Shown: piece by piece, positions 43,445 to 52,615 of the stretch
How positions within the stretch are numbered: the stretch's first letter is position 1
Layout: every line of letters begins with the position of its first letter
Source: Hyphomicrobium_A sp044507625
GTDB lineage: Bacteria; Pseudomonadota; Alphaproteobacteria; Rhizobiales; Hyphomicrobiaceae
Direction: 5' to 3'
NCBI GenBank assembly: GCA_044507625.1
Contig: JBIQJE010000004.1
Coordinates: 124,001 to 188,000 of the forward strand
DNA length: 64,000 nt
Notes under the pieces: model-generated
What the model was told of the DNA's origin: nothing
The model's input: the letters and a program-made list of their open reading frames with translations, nothing else
Database searches by the model: none
Program-made: the position numbers and the translations under genes

Positions 43445-46400
43445 CCACTGTCGCATCAAAGAGCGATCACACTGCGAAGACCATCGCCGGTGTGCCGGAA
43501 GGGCTCGATGCGCTCGTGCTTGCCCAGCTCGTCAACGAGGCGGCGGCCGAGAAGGCGCCGGGCGTGCTTTTGCACATCGCGCGCGATGATCGGCGTGTGG
43601 AAGCGCTGGAGCAGGGGCTGGCATTCTTCGCGCCCCAGGTGCGCGTGCTGTCGTTCCCCGCCTGGGATACGGTTCCCTACGATCGTATCGGTCCGAAGGC
43701 CGACATCGTCTCTCAGCGCATGGCGACGCTGGCCAAGCTCGCGCTGGCAAGCCGCAAGCACCCGACCGTCATCCTCACGACCGTCAACGCCATTCTGCAA
43801 CGGGTGCCGGCGCGCAGCTTCATAAAACGCACCGTGAAGGCGCTTGCGCCGGGCCAGCGTGCCGACATGGCGCGGCTCACGCAGCGTCTCGCGCTGATGG
43901 GCTACACGCGTTCCGGCACGGTCATGGATGCAGGCGAATACGCGGTGCGTGGCGGCATTCTCGATATTTTTCCGCCCGGACGCAGTCAGCCGGTGCGGCT
44001 CGATTTCTTCGGCGACACGCTTGAGAGCATCAAGGCGTTCGATGTGCAGACGCAGCGAACGGCGAAGGCGGTGCAGAAATTTGCGCTGATGCCCGTAAGC
44101 GAAGTCGCGTTCGGCGCCGATGCGGAGCGCCTGTTCCGCACGCGCTACGTCGAGCTGTTCGGCGGGGCGACGGGCGATGATCCGCTGTATGAGGCGGTGA
44201 GCTCGGGCCATCGCTATCCCGGCCAGGAGCATTGGCTGCCGCTGTTCCACGAAGAGCTGGAGACGCTGTTTGACTATGTGCCGGGCGTTCCGGTGAGCCT
44301 CGATCATCGGGTCGATGAATCGGTCAAGAGCCGGCTCGACCAGATCGCGGAGCACTACGAATCCCGCTTGGAGGCGCTGGAGGAGGCGAAGTTCGGCGGC
44401 CCGCCCTACAAGCCGGTGCCGCCGGATCGCATGTTCCTCGACCGTCCGGGGCTGGACGCGGCTCTTTCGACGCGCGGCTCCTATCATCTCACGCCGTTCG
44501 AAGAAGCGGATGCGCCGAACGTGCGCTCCTGGCGCGGGCGGGGCGGGCGGACGTTCGCGACCGAGCGCGCGCAGACGGACATCAACGTATTCGATGCCGT
44601 CATCGGTCATGTCCGGCGCCTGCAGGGCGAGCAGCGCCGCGTCATCCTCACCACCTGGACGCCCGGCGCGCGGGAACGGCTTGCGACTCTGCTTGCCGAC
44701 CACGGCCTCACGGATGTGAAGCGGGTCGAATCCTATGCCGAGGCGCTGGCGCTGCCGGGTTCGGCGGTGAGCATCGGCGTGCTCGGCATGGAGCAGGGCT
44801 TCGAGACGCCGGAGCTCGCCGTCATCGGCGAGCAGGACATCCTGGGCGACCGGCTCGTGCGTCCGCGCCGCAAGAAGCGTTCGGCGGTCGATGTTCTGAC
44901 TGAGGCGACGAGCCTTTCCGTGGGCGATCTCGTCGTCCACTCCGATCATGGCATCGGGCGCTTTGCGGGCCTCAAGACCATCACCGTGCTGGGCGCGCCG
45001 CACGACTGCGTCGAGCTGCACTACGCGGGCGGCGACAAGCTCTTCCTTCCGGTCGAGAACATCGAGCTTTTGTCGCGCTATGGCGCGGACGAATCCGATG
45101 CCCAGCTCGACAAGCTCGGCGGCGTCGCTTGGCAGTCGCGCAAGGCCAAGCTGAAGAAGCGCCTGCGTGAGATCGCGTCCGAGCTGATCAAGATCGCTGC
45201 CATGCGCCAGCTCAAGGAAGCGCCGTCCGTTGCGGTTTCGGACGGCGTCTACGACGAGTTCGTCGCGCGCTTCCCGTACGAGGAAACCGAGGACCAGGAG
45301 ACGAGCATCGAGGCGGTGCTCGGCGATCTCGCCTCCGGGCGTCCGATGGACCGGCTCGTGTGCGGCGACGTCGGCTTCGGCAAAACGGAGGTCGCGCTGC
45401 GGGCCGCGTTCGCCGGCGCGATGAACGGTCTGCAGGTCGCGGTGGTGGTGCCGACGACGCTGCTCTCGCGCCAGCACTTCAAGACCTTCACCGAGCGCTT
45501 CCGTGGCCTTCCGGTGAAGGTCGCGCAGGCCTCGCGCCTCGTCGCCAGCAAAGAGCTGGCAGAGGTGAAGGAGGGGCTCAAAAACGGCACCATCGATATC
45601 GTGGTCGGCACGCACGCTCTCCTCGGCAAGTCGATCGAGTTCAAGCGCCTCGGGCTTCTCATCATCGACGAGGAGCAGCACTTCGGCGTGGGGCATAAGG
45701 AGCGTCTGAAGAAGCTGAAGGAGGACGTGCATGTCCTCACGCTGTCGGCAACGCCCATTCCGCGTACACTGCAATTGGCGCTCACGGGCGTGCGCGAGCT
45801 ATCGCTCATCACGACGCCGCCGGTGGACCGCCTCGCGGTGCGCACCTATATCTCGCCGTTCGATCCGATGATCATCCGCGACGCGCTGCGCCGTGAGCGC
45901 TATCGCGGCGGCCAGAGCTTCTATGTGGCTCCGCGCATCTCAGACCTCGACGACATCGCCGAGTTCCTGCGCGAGGCGGTGCCCGAGCTCACGTTCGCGC
46001 GCGCCACCGGGCAGCTCACACCGGGCGAGCTGGAAGACGTGATGACCGCCTTCTACGATGGCAAATATGACGTGCTGCTTTCGACGGCCATCGTCGAATC
46101 GGGCCTCGACCTGCCGAACGCCAACACGCTGATCGTGCACCGCGCCGATATGTTCGGCCTGGCGCAGCTCTATCAGTTGCGCGGCCGCGTCGGCCGCTCC
46201 AAGACCCGCGCCTACGCTTACTTCACCACACCGGTCGGCAAGGCCCTGACCGAGGCGGCGGACCGGCGTCTCAAGGTGCTGCAGTCGCTCGATACGCTGG
46301 GGGCGGGGTTCTCGCTGGCTTCACACGATCTCGACATTCGCGGCGCCGGCAATCTTCTCGGCGAGGAGCAGTCCGGTCACATCCGCGAGGTGGGCTTCGA

Positions 46401-46938
46401 ACTCTATCAGTCGATGCTGGAGGAGGCCGTCGCCTCCATGAAGGGTGGCGACCTGGAAGCTGCGACCGATCAATGGAGCCCCACCATCTCGCTCGGCACC
46501 TCGGTGCTCATTCCGGAGACCTACGTCGCCGACCTGCAACTCCGCCTCGGGCTCTATCGCCGCCTCTCGACGCTGGAAACGCGCGAGGAGATCGACAACT
46601 TTGCCGCCGAGCTGGTCGATCGCTTCGGCCCGCTCCCGGAGGAGGTCGAGCACTTGCTCGACGTCATGGAGATCAAGGCGCTGTGCCGGCAGGCGGGCGT
46701 GTCGCAGGTGGATGCGGGGCCGCGCGGCGCCGTCGTCGCTTTCTACCGCAACGCGTTCGCGAACCCCGAAGGGCTCGTTGCGTTCGTGCAGGCCTCGCGC
46801 GGTCTCATCAAGGTGCAGCCGGACCAGAAGCTGGTGTTCCGCGCCGAATGGGATCTACCGACCGATCGACTGAAGGGCGTGCGTGGCTTCATCGGCCAGC
46901 TCGCCGCCGTTGCGGCGAAGGCGAAGAAGGCGGCGTAA
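43441..46938 (+). CDS. mfd: Transcription-repair coupling factor
   Basis: A 1165-residue translocase that removes RNA polymerase stalled at DNA damage and recruits UvrA. The N-terminal UvrB-like domain covers ~1-340. The CarD-like RNA polymerase-interaction domain is near 490-560 (SVGDLVVHSDHGIGRFAGL). The helicase core has Walker A GDVGFGKTE at 642-650 and DEEQHFG at 743. The C-terminal TRG and D7 domains complete it (LYQLRGRVGRSKTRAYAYF, then SHDLDIRGAGNLLGEEQSGH). The full length is present with no sign of a break. Confidence 0.97.
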   Translation: MTTVASKSDHTAKTIAGVPEGLDALVLAQLVNEAAAEKAPGVLLHIARDDRRVEALEQGLAFFAPQVRVLSFPAWDTVPYDRIGPKADIVSQRMATLAKLALASRKHPTVILTTVNAILQRVPARSFIKRTVKALAPGQRADMARLTQRLALMGYTRSGTVMDAGEYAVRGGILDIFPPGRSQPVRLDFFGDTLESIKAFDVQTQRTAKAVQKFALMPVSEVAFGADAERLFRTRYVELFGGATGDDPLYEAVSSGHRYPGQEHWLPLFHEELETLFDYVPGVPVSLDHRVDESVKSRLDQIAEHYESRLEALEEAKFGGPPYKPVPPDRMFLDRPGLDAALSTRGSYHLTPFEEADAPNVRSWRGRGGRTFATERAQTDINVFDAVIGHVRRLQGEQRRVILTTWTPGARERLATLLADHGLTDVKRVESYAEALALPGSAVSIGVLGMEQGFETPELAVIGEQDILGDRLVRPRRKKRSAVDVLTEATSLSVGDLVVHSDHGIGRFAGLKTITVLGAPHDCVELHYAGGDKLFLPVENIELLSRYGADESDAQLDKLGGVAWQSRKAKLKKRLREIASELIKIAAMRQLKEAPSVAVSDGVYDEFVARFPYEETEDQETSIEAVLGDLASGRPMDRLVCGDVGFGKTEVALRAAFAGAMNGLQVAVVVPTTLLSRQHFKTFTERFRGLPVKVAQASRLVASKELAEVKEGLKNGTIDIVVGTHALLGKSIEFKRLGLLIIDEEQHFGVGHKERLKKLKEDVHVLTLSATPIPRTLQLALTGVRELSLITTPPVDRLAVRTYISPFDPMIIRDALRRERYRGGQSFYVAPRISDLDDIAEFLREAVPELTFARATGQLTPGELEDVMTAFYDGKYDVLLSTAIVESGLDLPNANTLIVHRADMFGLAQLYQLRGRVGRSKTRAYAYFTTPVGKALTEAADRRLKVLQSLDTLGAGFSLASHDLDIRGAGNLLGEEQSGHIREVGFELYQSMLEEAVASMKGGDLEAATDQWSPTISLGTSVLIPETYVADLQLRLGLYRRLSTLETREEIDNFAAELVDRFGPLPEEVEHLLDVMEIKALCRQAGVSQVDAGPRGAVVAFYRNAFANPEGLVAFVQASRGLIKVQPDQKLVFRAEWDLPTDRLKGVRGFIGQLAAVAAKAKKAA

Positions 46939-46989
46939 TCGTGCGCTGAAGCCAAGAAGACCGGTGCAGCTCGGATATCGCGGCGGCGG

Positions 46990-47337
46990 TCAGGTTGCCT
47001 TGCGCTTGAAGAAGGGCCGGGAAGCCGCCGTGCGCCGCGTGCGCGGTTCGGGCGTCGTCGGCTCGATCTGCTTGATCGCTTGCACGAAGATGATCGGGAA
47101 GATCACGACCAGGAACAGGCCGATGCCCATCAGGTCGCGCATCTCCGCGTTATAGCCGCGATAGAGCACCAGCAGCCCCGAGCCGATGCCGGCTGCGGTG
47201 AGCAGCGTGATCATGATGGCTTCGAGGTGATGGGAGACGACATACCAAAGGCCTACGACGGCAAGGGCCGCGGTTATTCCCAACGCGGTCAGCACGCCTG
47301 GATGCGCCGCCAGATATTGCATGAAGCCGTCGAGCAT
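46990..47337 (-). CDS. Small inner membrane protein of unknown function
   Basis: A 115-residue protein with three hydrophobic segments (about 15-35, 40-60, 70-90) and a basic C-terminus (TPEPRTRRTAASRPFFKRK) that should face the cytoplasm. I recognise no named family. A strong GGGAGG site lies five bases before the ATG, which supports expression. It converges on mfd with ~50 bp between the stop codons. Confidence 0.7.
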   Translation of the reverse strand: MLDGFMQYLAAHPGVLTALGITAALAVVGLWYVVSHHLEAIMITLLTAAGIGSGLLVLYRGYNAEMRDLMGIGLFLVVIFPIIFVQAIKQIEPTTPEPRTRRTAASRPFFKRKAT

Positions 47338-47460
47338 TGTCGCCTCCCTTCGCGTGACCCGCCGCGCGGTGCTCCGGAGCAGATAGCATTTTACGACGGC
47401 TGATCTGCAACGCGGCGTGCGAATTGGGCCCGGCGCGGCATGTGCGCCACACGGGAAGCG

Positions 47461-49017
47461 TCAGCCTGTGGACAACTCCGCCGGAACGCGCAGCGCCTGC
47501 CGCATCACCTTGCCGTTTGCGGTGCGCGGCAAGGCATCGATGAAAACGATGCACCGGGGCTGCTTGTAGGTGGCGAGATGTTCGGCCGCAAAGTGCTCGA
47601 TCTCGGCCGCATCGGCATTGGTGCCCGGCTGACGCACGATGAACGCGGCGATGACGCTCACGTCGGCGCGCACGCGGGCTTCGCAGCAGGCGACTTCGGC
47701 GACGGCCGGATGGCGCGCGAGCACGGTCTCCACCTCCAGCGGCGAGACGCGATAGCCGAGCGCTTTCATCAGATCGTTGGCGCGGCCCTTGTGGAAGACA
47801 TAGCCGTCCGCATCGATGCTCGCGAGGTCACCGCCGACAAACCATTCGCCGCGGTAGACGGCGGCTTCCTCGTCGGGCCGGTTCCAGTAGCCGAGCATCA
47901 GGCCGGGATCGGAGCGGTGCACGGCGAGAAGGCCATCCTCTCCCGGCGGCAGCGGTTCATCGCCACCTTCGAGCGGGAGCACGGCGATGCGGCGTCCGGG
48001 CTGCGCAACACCGACGGCACCCGGCCGCCGCGCAATACCGGGGCCGGTCGAGATGTAAGTCGAGATTTCACTCATTCCGAGCGCTTCGTAGAGGGGCCGG
48101 CCAGTGCGCGTCTCCCATTCTTCGAAGAGGCCCGGGAGCGGGGCTTCGCCGGCCATCAAGCCGTGACGCAATGCACCCAGGCCATCGCGTGTCGGCGCAC
48201 CGTATTTCAGCACCTGGCGGAACACGCCGGGCACGCCGGCGAAAAGTGTCGCTTCCGTTCGCGCAATGAGACGCGGCCACACTGCCGGGTCTTTCTCGCC
48301 CGTATAGATGATGGACGTGGCGCCGTTCGCCCACGGATCGGTGAGGCCGGTGCCGAGGGTGAAGGTCCAGTTGAACGCTCCGGCGTGCAACATGCGATCG
48401 GTTGCGGAGATTCCATACCAGCCGCGGTACATCGGACGGCGGCCGAAAGCGGCGCGCTGTGCATGCAACACGCCCTTGGGCGAAGCTGTGGTGCCGGACG
48501 TGTAAATGAGAAATGCAGGGTCCTCGGCGGCGGTATCGGCGTAGCTCGCGCGCTTTCCCTCACGCAGCATGCGCATCACGGCATCGGTATCGAGGCGAAG
48601 GATACCGGAAGGCACATCGCCGATCTCCATTCCGTCGCCGAGCGCTACGGCCGCGGCCCCGCTGTCGGTCAGAAGGAAGCGGGCTTCACTTTCCGTGAGT
48701 TGCGTCGAGGTCGGCAGCGGGACGAAGCCGCCCGCGATCGCGCCGAAGAAAAGGAGGGCGTAAGCGCTCGTGTTGTCGAGGCGAATGAGAATGCGCGCGC
48801 CGCGGGGAAGGCCCGCATCCCGCAGCCCGCCCGCAATACGCAGCACCGCATCTTCGATCTCGGCGAACGACCAGATTTCCGAAGCGTTCCCACCGGCCGC
48901 GTCCTCGATGACGAGCAGGGCCGTCGCATTGGGCTGCGTAGCGGCGGGCCTGCCGATGGCGTAAGCGGCCATATTGAAACGAGGGGGGAGTGCTTCGACG
49001 GGGAAATGTTTCGTCAT
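47461..49017 (-). CDS. Acyl-CoA synthetase (benzoate/acetate-CoA ligase-like)
   Basis: A 518-residue ANL-superfamily ligase. The P-loop YTSGTTASPKG is near residue 170. GMSEISTYIS (motif A5) lies near 310 and the catalytic lysine is in PRTANGKVMRQ near the C-terminus. The sequence resembles benzoate-CoA ligase-type enzymes (VLHAQRAAFGRRPMYRGWYG), so an aromatic or short acid is plausible. The start at 49017 overlaps the stop of the upstream solute-binding protein gene in an ATGA junction. That coupling suggests the imported compound, or a product of it, is activated with CoA. Confidence 0.85.
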   Translation of the reverse strand: MTKHFPVEALPPRFNMAAYAIGRPAATQPNATALLVIEDAAGGNASEIWSFAEIEDAVLRIAGGLRDAGLPRGARILIRLDNTSAYALLFFGAIAGGFVPLPTSTQLTESEARFLLTDSGAAAVALGDGMEIGDVPSGILRLDTDAVMRMLREGKRASYADTAAEDPAFLIYTSGTTASPKGVLHAQRAAFGRRPMYRGWYGISATDRMLHAGAFNWTFTLGTGLTDPWANGATSIIYTGEKDPAVWPRLIARTEATLFAGVPGVFRQVLKYGAPTRDGLGALRHGLMAGEAPLPGLFEEWETRTGRPLYEALGMSEISTYISTGPGIARRPGAVGVAQPGRRIAVLPLEGGDEPLPPGEDGLLAVHRSDPGLMLGYWNRPDEEAAVYRGEWFVGGDLASIDADGYVFHKGRANDLMKALGYRVSPLEVETVLARHPAVAEVACCEARVRADVSVIAAFIVRQPGTNADAAEIEHFAAEHLATYKQPRCIVFIDALPRTANGKVMRQALRVPAELSTG

Positions 49018-50849
49018 TTCTTGTCCGCGGTCCACCAGCTATCGACGTTGTAACCGAACAGCGGCGTCTTCTCGGGATAATGCAGGCGCACCCAGAGGGC
49101 CACCCACTGCTTGGGGATGTAGAACAGCGGAATGACGTAGTCTCCGGATAGAAGGACGCGGTCCAGCGCGCGGATGGAGGAGACGAAGTCTGCCTCGTTG
49201 TCGGCGGCGAGGAGCGCACCAATCATGGCGTCGGCGGCGGGGTTCTCGACGCCGGCGAAGTTATAGGTGCCGGGCGTCTTGGCCGCCTGGGACGACCAGC
49301 GGAAAAGCTGCTCGTTTCCAGGCGAAAGCGACGAGATCCAGGTGTTCTGGATCATGTCATAGTCATAATCGGTGAGGCGCTGCTGATACTGGGCGCTGTC
49401 GACGACGCGCACCTTCACCTCGATGCCGAGGCGCTCGACGTCGCGCGCGAAGGAGAGCAGCAGGCCCTCCTGGGCCGTGGACATGGCGAGGATCTCGAAG
49501 CTGAGTTGCCGTCCGGTGTTGGCATTGACGAGGCGTTCGCCGCGCACCTCGTAGCCCGCGTCCTGCAGCAGCCGGAATGCCTTCTCCTGGTTCTGGCGGC
49601 TGCGTCCCGACCCGTCTGTCGTCGGGAAGCGGTAGGTTCCTTCCATGAACGCCGGCTTCACGGCATTGGGGAAAGGCGCGAGGAGCTTGCGCTCGTGCGC
49701 GTCCGCGGGCCGACCGGCGGACGACAACACGGAGCGCTCGAAATAGCTTTGCGTGCGGCTGTAGAGCCCGGCATAGAGCGTGCGGTTGATCCACTCGAAG
49801 TCGAACAGATAAATCAGCGCTTCCCGCACGCGGGCATCGGCGAATACCGGCCGGCGCGTGTTGAACACCAGGGCCGACATGCCGGCCGGCAGCCCGATGG
49901 TGAACTCATGCTTGACGGCGCGGCCATCGCGGATGGCCGGGAAATCGTAGCCATTGGCCCAGCGGCGCGGATCCTCTTCCGGCCACAGGTCGATCTGTCC
50001 GGCCTTGAAGGCATCGAACATGACAGAGCCTTCGCGATAGTAGTCGAAGCGGATCTCGTCGAAGTTGAAGCGGCCGCGATTGACCGGCAGGTCGCGGCCC
50101 CAGTAGTTCGGATCGCGTACGTAGGTTACCGAACGGCCGGGATCGATCTTGCCGATCGTGTAGGGGCCGGAGCCGACCGGTGCCGTCAGCGAGGTGTTCT
50201 CGAAGGTATCCGGGTTCGTAGCGTGCTTTGCCAGGATTGGCATCAGGCCGAGTATGAGTGGGATTTCGCGGTCGCCTGCGGCATCGAACGTGAAGCGCAC
50301 GCTGCGGTCCGAAAGGCGCTCCGTCTTCACCACCTTGGAGAAATAGGTCCGATAGTTCGGACGGCCTTTCTCCTTCAAGACCTCGAAGGAGAACAGCACA
50401 TCGTCGGCGGTGATCGGATGGCCGTCCGAAAAGCGCGCCTTCGGGTTGAGGTGAAAGGTGACCGATGAGCGATCGGGCGGCACCTCGACGCTCTCGGCGA
50501 TGAGACTATAAAGCGAGAAAGGCTCATCGAGCCCACGCGCCATCAAGCTCTCGACGGTGAATTCACGTATGCCGTTGGCTGCGACGCCGCGCACGATGAG
50601 CGGGTTGAGGCTGTCGAACGATCCGAAGGCGCCGAGAACGAGCCGGCCGGCCTTGGGTGCATCGGGATTCACATAGGAGAAGTGGGTGAAGCCCGGCGGC
50701 TCCTTGGGCTCGCCATGGAGCGCGATGCCGTGCATCGGCTCGGCGCTCGCGGCACCGAAGGCGCATGCAAGTGCCACAATGGCGCTGATGGCACGGCAGG
50801 TTCGCCTGGGAATGGGAGCGGCCGGCAGCATTTGGGAAATAGCGAGCAT
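49014..50849 (-). CDS. ABC transporter solute-binding protein, YejA/oligopeptide type
   Basis: A 611-residue periplasmic binding protein of the family 5 (peptide/nickel/opine) class. The signal sequence covers roughly residues 1-37, ending FGAASAEP. GEPKEPPGFTHFSYVNPDAP and FGSFDSLNPLIVRG match YejA. The pocket motif APVGSGPYTIG lies near residue 200. No permease or ATPase gene is adjacent on either side. The downstream gene is a CoA ligase. Family 5 proteins bind many ligands besides peptides, so the ligand is open. The start used is the ATG at 50849; an upstream ATG would lengthen the signal peptide. Confidence 0.85.
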   Translation of the reverse strand: MLAISQMLPAAPIPRRTCRAISAIVALACAFGAASAEPMHGIALHGEPKEPPGFTHFSYVNPDAPKAGRLVLGAFGSFDSLNPLIVRGVAANGIREFTVESLMARGLDEPFSLYSLIAESVEVPPDRSSVTFHLNPKARFSDGHPITADDVLFSFEVLKEKGRPNYRTYFSKVVKTERLSDRSVRFTFDAAGDREIPLILGLMPILAKHATNPDTFENTSLTAPVGSGPYTIGKIDPGRSVTYVRDPNYWGRDLPVNRGRFNFDEIRFDYYREGSVMFDAFKAGQIDLWPEEDPRRWANGYDFPAIRDGRAVKHEFTIGLPAGMSALVFNTRRPVFADARVREALIYLFDFEWINRTLYAGLYSRTQSYFERSVLSSAGRPADAHERKLLAPFPNAVKPAFMEGTYRFPTTDGSGRSRQNQEKAFRLLQDAGYEVRGERLVNANTGRQLSFEILAMSTAQEGLLLSFARDVERLGIEVKVRVVDSAQYQQRLTDYDYDMIQNTWISSLSPGNEQLFRWSSQAAKTPGTYNFAGVENPAADAMIGALLAADNEADFVSSIRALDRVLLSGDYVIPLFYIPKQWVALWVRLHYPEKTPLFGYNVDSWWTADKK

Positions 50850-51125
50850 CCGCAGCCTATTATCACACGATCCGAGCCCGGCCATGTCGGCGGGCACCGG
50901 TTGCACAATAGTGAATATTGGTAATCACCGTTGCGGCTATGCAACGATGTGTCGAACGGATACTGGGAATGCAGAGGGGCCGATTGCATGGCCACGGAGT
51001 TGCCGTAATCCAAGCCTTACTGCCGCTTCGATGAGGCCGAGGGGCGTCATATGGGCGCGCAGTTCATGCGCGCTTGGCGAGGGGTGAGCTGGGCGGACCA
51101 GCTCTCTAAGAAAGGTTTGTATTCC

Positions 51126-51995
51126 ATGACAAATACCGTTGCGCACCTCCTGTATAAGGGGCGGAGCGCCCGCGGGGTCGCCGCTGCGTGCGCCGCCCTC
51201 GGGTTAGCCGCCATGATCACCGCACCGGCGTCGGCACAGGAAGCAAAAGCGCCCGCGAAGGCTCCGGCTGCCAAGGCCGCGCCCGCCGCGAAGGGTGCGC
51301 CTGGTGCCGCTGCTGCCGGCGACAAGAAAAGCGCCTGGGTGAAGCTTTGCGAGAAGGCGCCGTTCAACCACAAGGATAAGGACGGCAAGGAAGTCAAGGA
51401 AGAGAAGAACATCTGTCTGACGCACCACGAGCGTCTCGATGGCAATACCGGCATGGTCATGGTGTCGGCGGCCATTCGTGAGGTCGAAGGTGCGCAGAAG
51501 AAGAGCCTGATGGTCATGGTGCCGCTGGGCATGGCGCTGCCGCCGGGGCTGCGCGCCGCGGTCTACTCGAAGGATCAGTGGGAAAAGGCTGCCAAGAACG
51601 AGAAGATCGACGAGAAGGCCCTGAAGCCGGTTTCGCTCGTCTATTCGCTTTGCCACGCGGCCGGCTGCACGGCTGAGATCGAGGCCACCCCCGAAATCAT
51701 TGAGCAGATGAAGACCGGTGGCGGCATCATGGTCATCGCGATGAATGCAGGTGCCCAGCCCATCGGATTCCCGGTTCCTCTCGATGGCTTCAGCGAGGCC
51801 TACGCGGGCAAGCCGATCGACAACGAGGAATATGCGAAAGCGCGCGGCCAGCTCATGGCGCAGATCCGCGAGCGTCAGCAGGCTGCCCTGGAGAAGTACA
51901 AGGCCGAGCAGATGAAGAACCTGCCGCCGCCGCCGGCTGATGCCGCTGGTGCTGCTGCTCCCGCTGCGAAGGCGCCTGCGGCTGCCAAGAAGTAA
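51126..51995 (+). CDS. Invasion-associated locus B (IalB) family protein
   Basis: A 289-residue protein with a signal peptide (about residues 1-38, ending ASAQE). An Ala/Lys/Pro-rich segment is followed by the IalB domain (~70-240) with LCEKAPFNH, NICLTHHERLD and LVYSLCHAAGCTAEIEA. The four conserved cysteines probably form disulfides. Ala/Pro repeats also make up the C-terminal tail. In Bartonella IalB affects erythrocyte entry, but the family is common in free-living relatives, where it is likely a general envelope protein. An intrinsic terminator follows ~30 bp after the stop. Confidence 0.85.
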   Translation: MTNTVAHLLYKGRSARGVAAACAALGLAAMITAPASAQEAKAPAKAPAAKAAPAAKGAPGAAAAGDKKSAWVKLCEKAPFNHKDKDGKEVKEEKNICLTHHERLDGNTGMVMVSAAIREVEGAQKKSLMVMVPLGMALPPGLRAAVYSKDQWEKAAKNEKIDEKALKPVSLVYSLCHAAGCTAEIEATPEIIEQMKTGGGIMVIAMNAGAQPIGFPVPLDGFSEAYAGKPIDNEEYAKARGQLMAQIRERQQAALEKYKAEQMKNLPPPPADAAGAAAPAAKAPAAAKK

Positions 51996-52020
51996 GCTGC
52001 TCCGCCGCGAATAGATCAGA

Positions 52021-52050
52021 ACCGCCCGGGCAAAAGCCGGGCGGTTTTTG
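52021..52050 (+). terminator. Rho-independent terminator of the IalB-family gene
   Basis: An 8-bp stem ACCGCCCG/CGGGCGGT, extended inside by two more pairs across a bulge, has an AAAA loop and is followed by TTTTTG. It begins 26 bp after the stop codon. Confidence 0.85.
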
Positions 52051-52166
52051 TTTGCCGGATTGCAGGCCGTGCATGCGCGGTTGGTGCACACTGTGCAGCG
52101 GCCCCACGGGGCGGCACGATGCTTCCGCATCGCAGGCGCCGGGCAGCAGACCTCCGGTGCGTCAGC

Positions 52167-52517
52167 TCAGTGCGATTGGAGGAACAGCGCCCGGTAGCCG
52201 CCGTTCTCATCCTCGGTGAAAAGCTCGCTGAGCTGAGGATGGCGCAGCGGCAGGCCCGTATCGTCGGGAACGAGGTTCTGCTCCGAGACATAGGCGATAT
52301 ACTCGGTCTCGGAGTTCTCGGCGAGCAGGTGGTAGAAGGGTTGTTCCTTGTGCGGGCGAATGTGCTCGGGGATCGCCAGCCACCATTCCTCGGTGTTGTC
52401 GAACTCCGGGTCGATGTCGAAGACGACGCCGCGAAAGTGGAAGATGCGGTGGCGCACAACCTGCCCCACCGCGTACTTCGCCTTAGCCTGTATGACCGTA
52501 CCCATGCGTCCGTCCAT
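52167..52517 (-). CDS. hspQ: Heat shock protein HspQ
   Basis: A 116-residue protein of the HspQ (YccV) family. The diagnostic segments are VGQVVRHRIFHFRGVVFDID, then PEFDNTEEWWLAIPE and QPFYHLLAEN. HspQ binds hemimethylated DNA in E. coli and acts as an adaptor and enhancer of the Lon protease. The length matches the family. An alternative ATG four codons in is possible. It is cytoplasmic; its promoter is heat-shock-regulated in other species, but I do not see a sigma-32 box here. Confidence 0.9.
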   Translation of the reverse strand: MDGRMGTVIQAKAKYAVGQVVRHRIFHFRGVVFDIDPEFDNTEEWWLAIPEHIRPHKEQPFYHLLAENSETEYIAYVSEQNLVPDDTGLPLRHPQLSELFTEDENGGYRALFLQSH

Positions 52518-52615
52518 CTGCCCCCGCCGCTATTCGAAGCGAGCGCCGCGCGGCTGTCAATCCGCCTACCCCAAGTCGATCTAAAGGATGCGGTAAACGG
52601 GCACTAAAGGCACGT

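Noticed and set aside
43456..45774. Long open frame antisense to mfd
   Set aside because: It exists because the GC-rich coding strand avoids stop codons on the other strand. Its composition (very rich in Arg, His, Glu) resembles no protein family, and mfd is certain. The same applies to long antisense frames over mrpC-D (1544-3349), tex (5276-7552) and hrpB (7197-9275).
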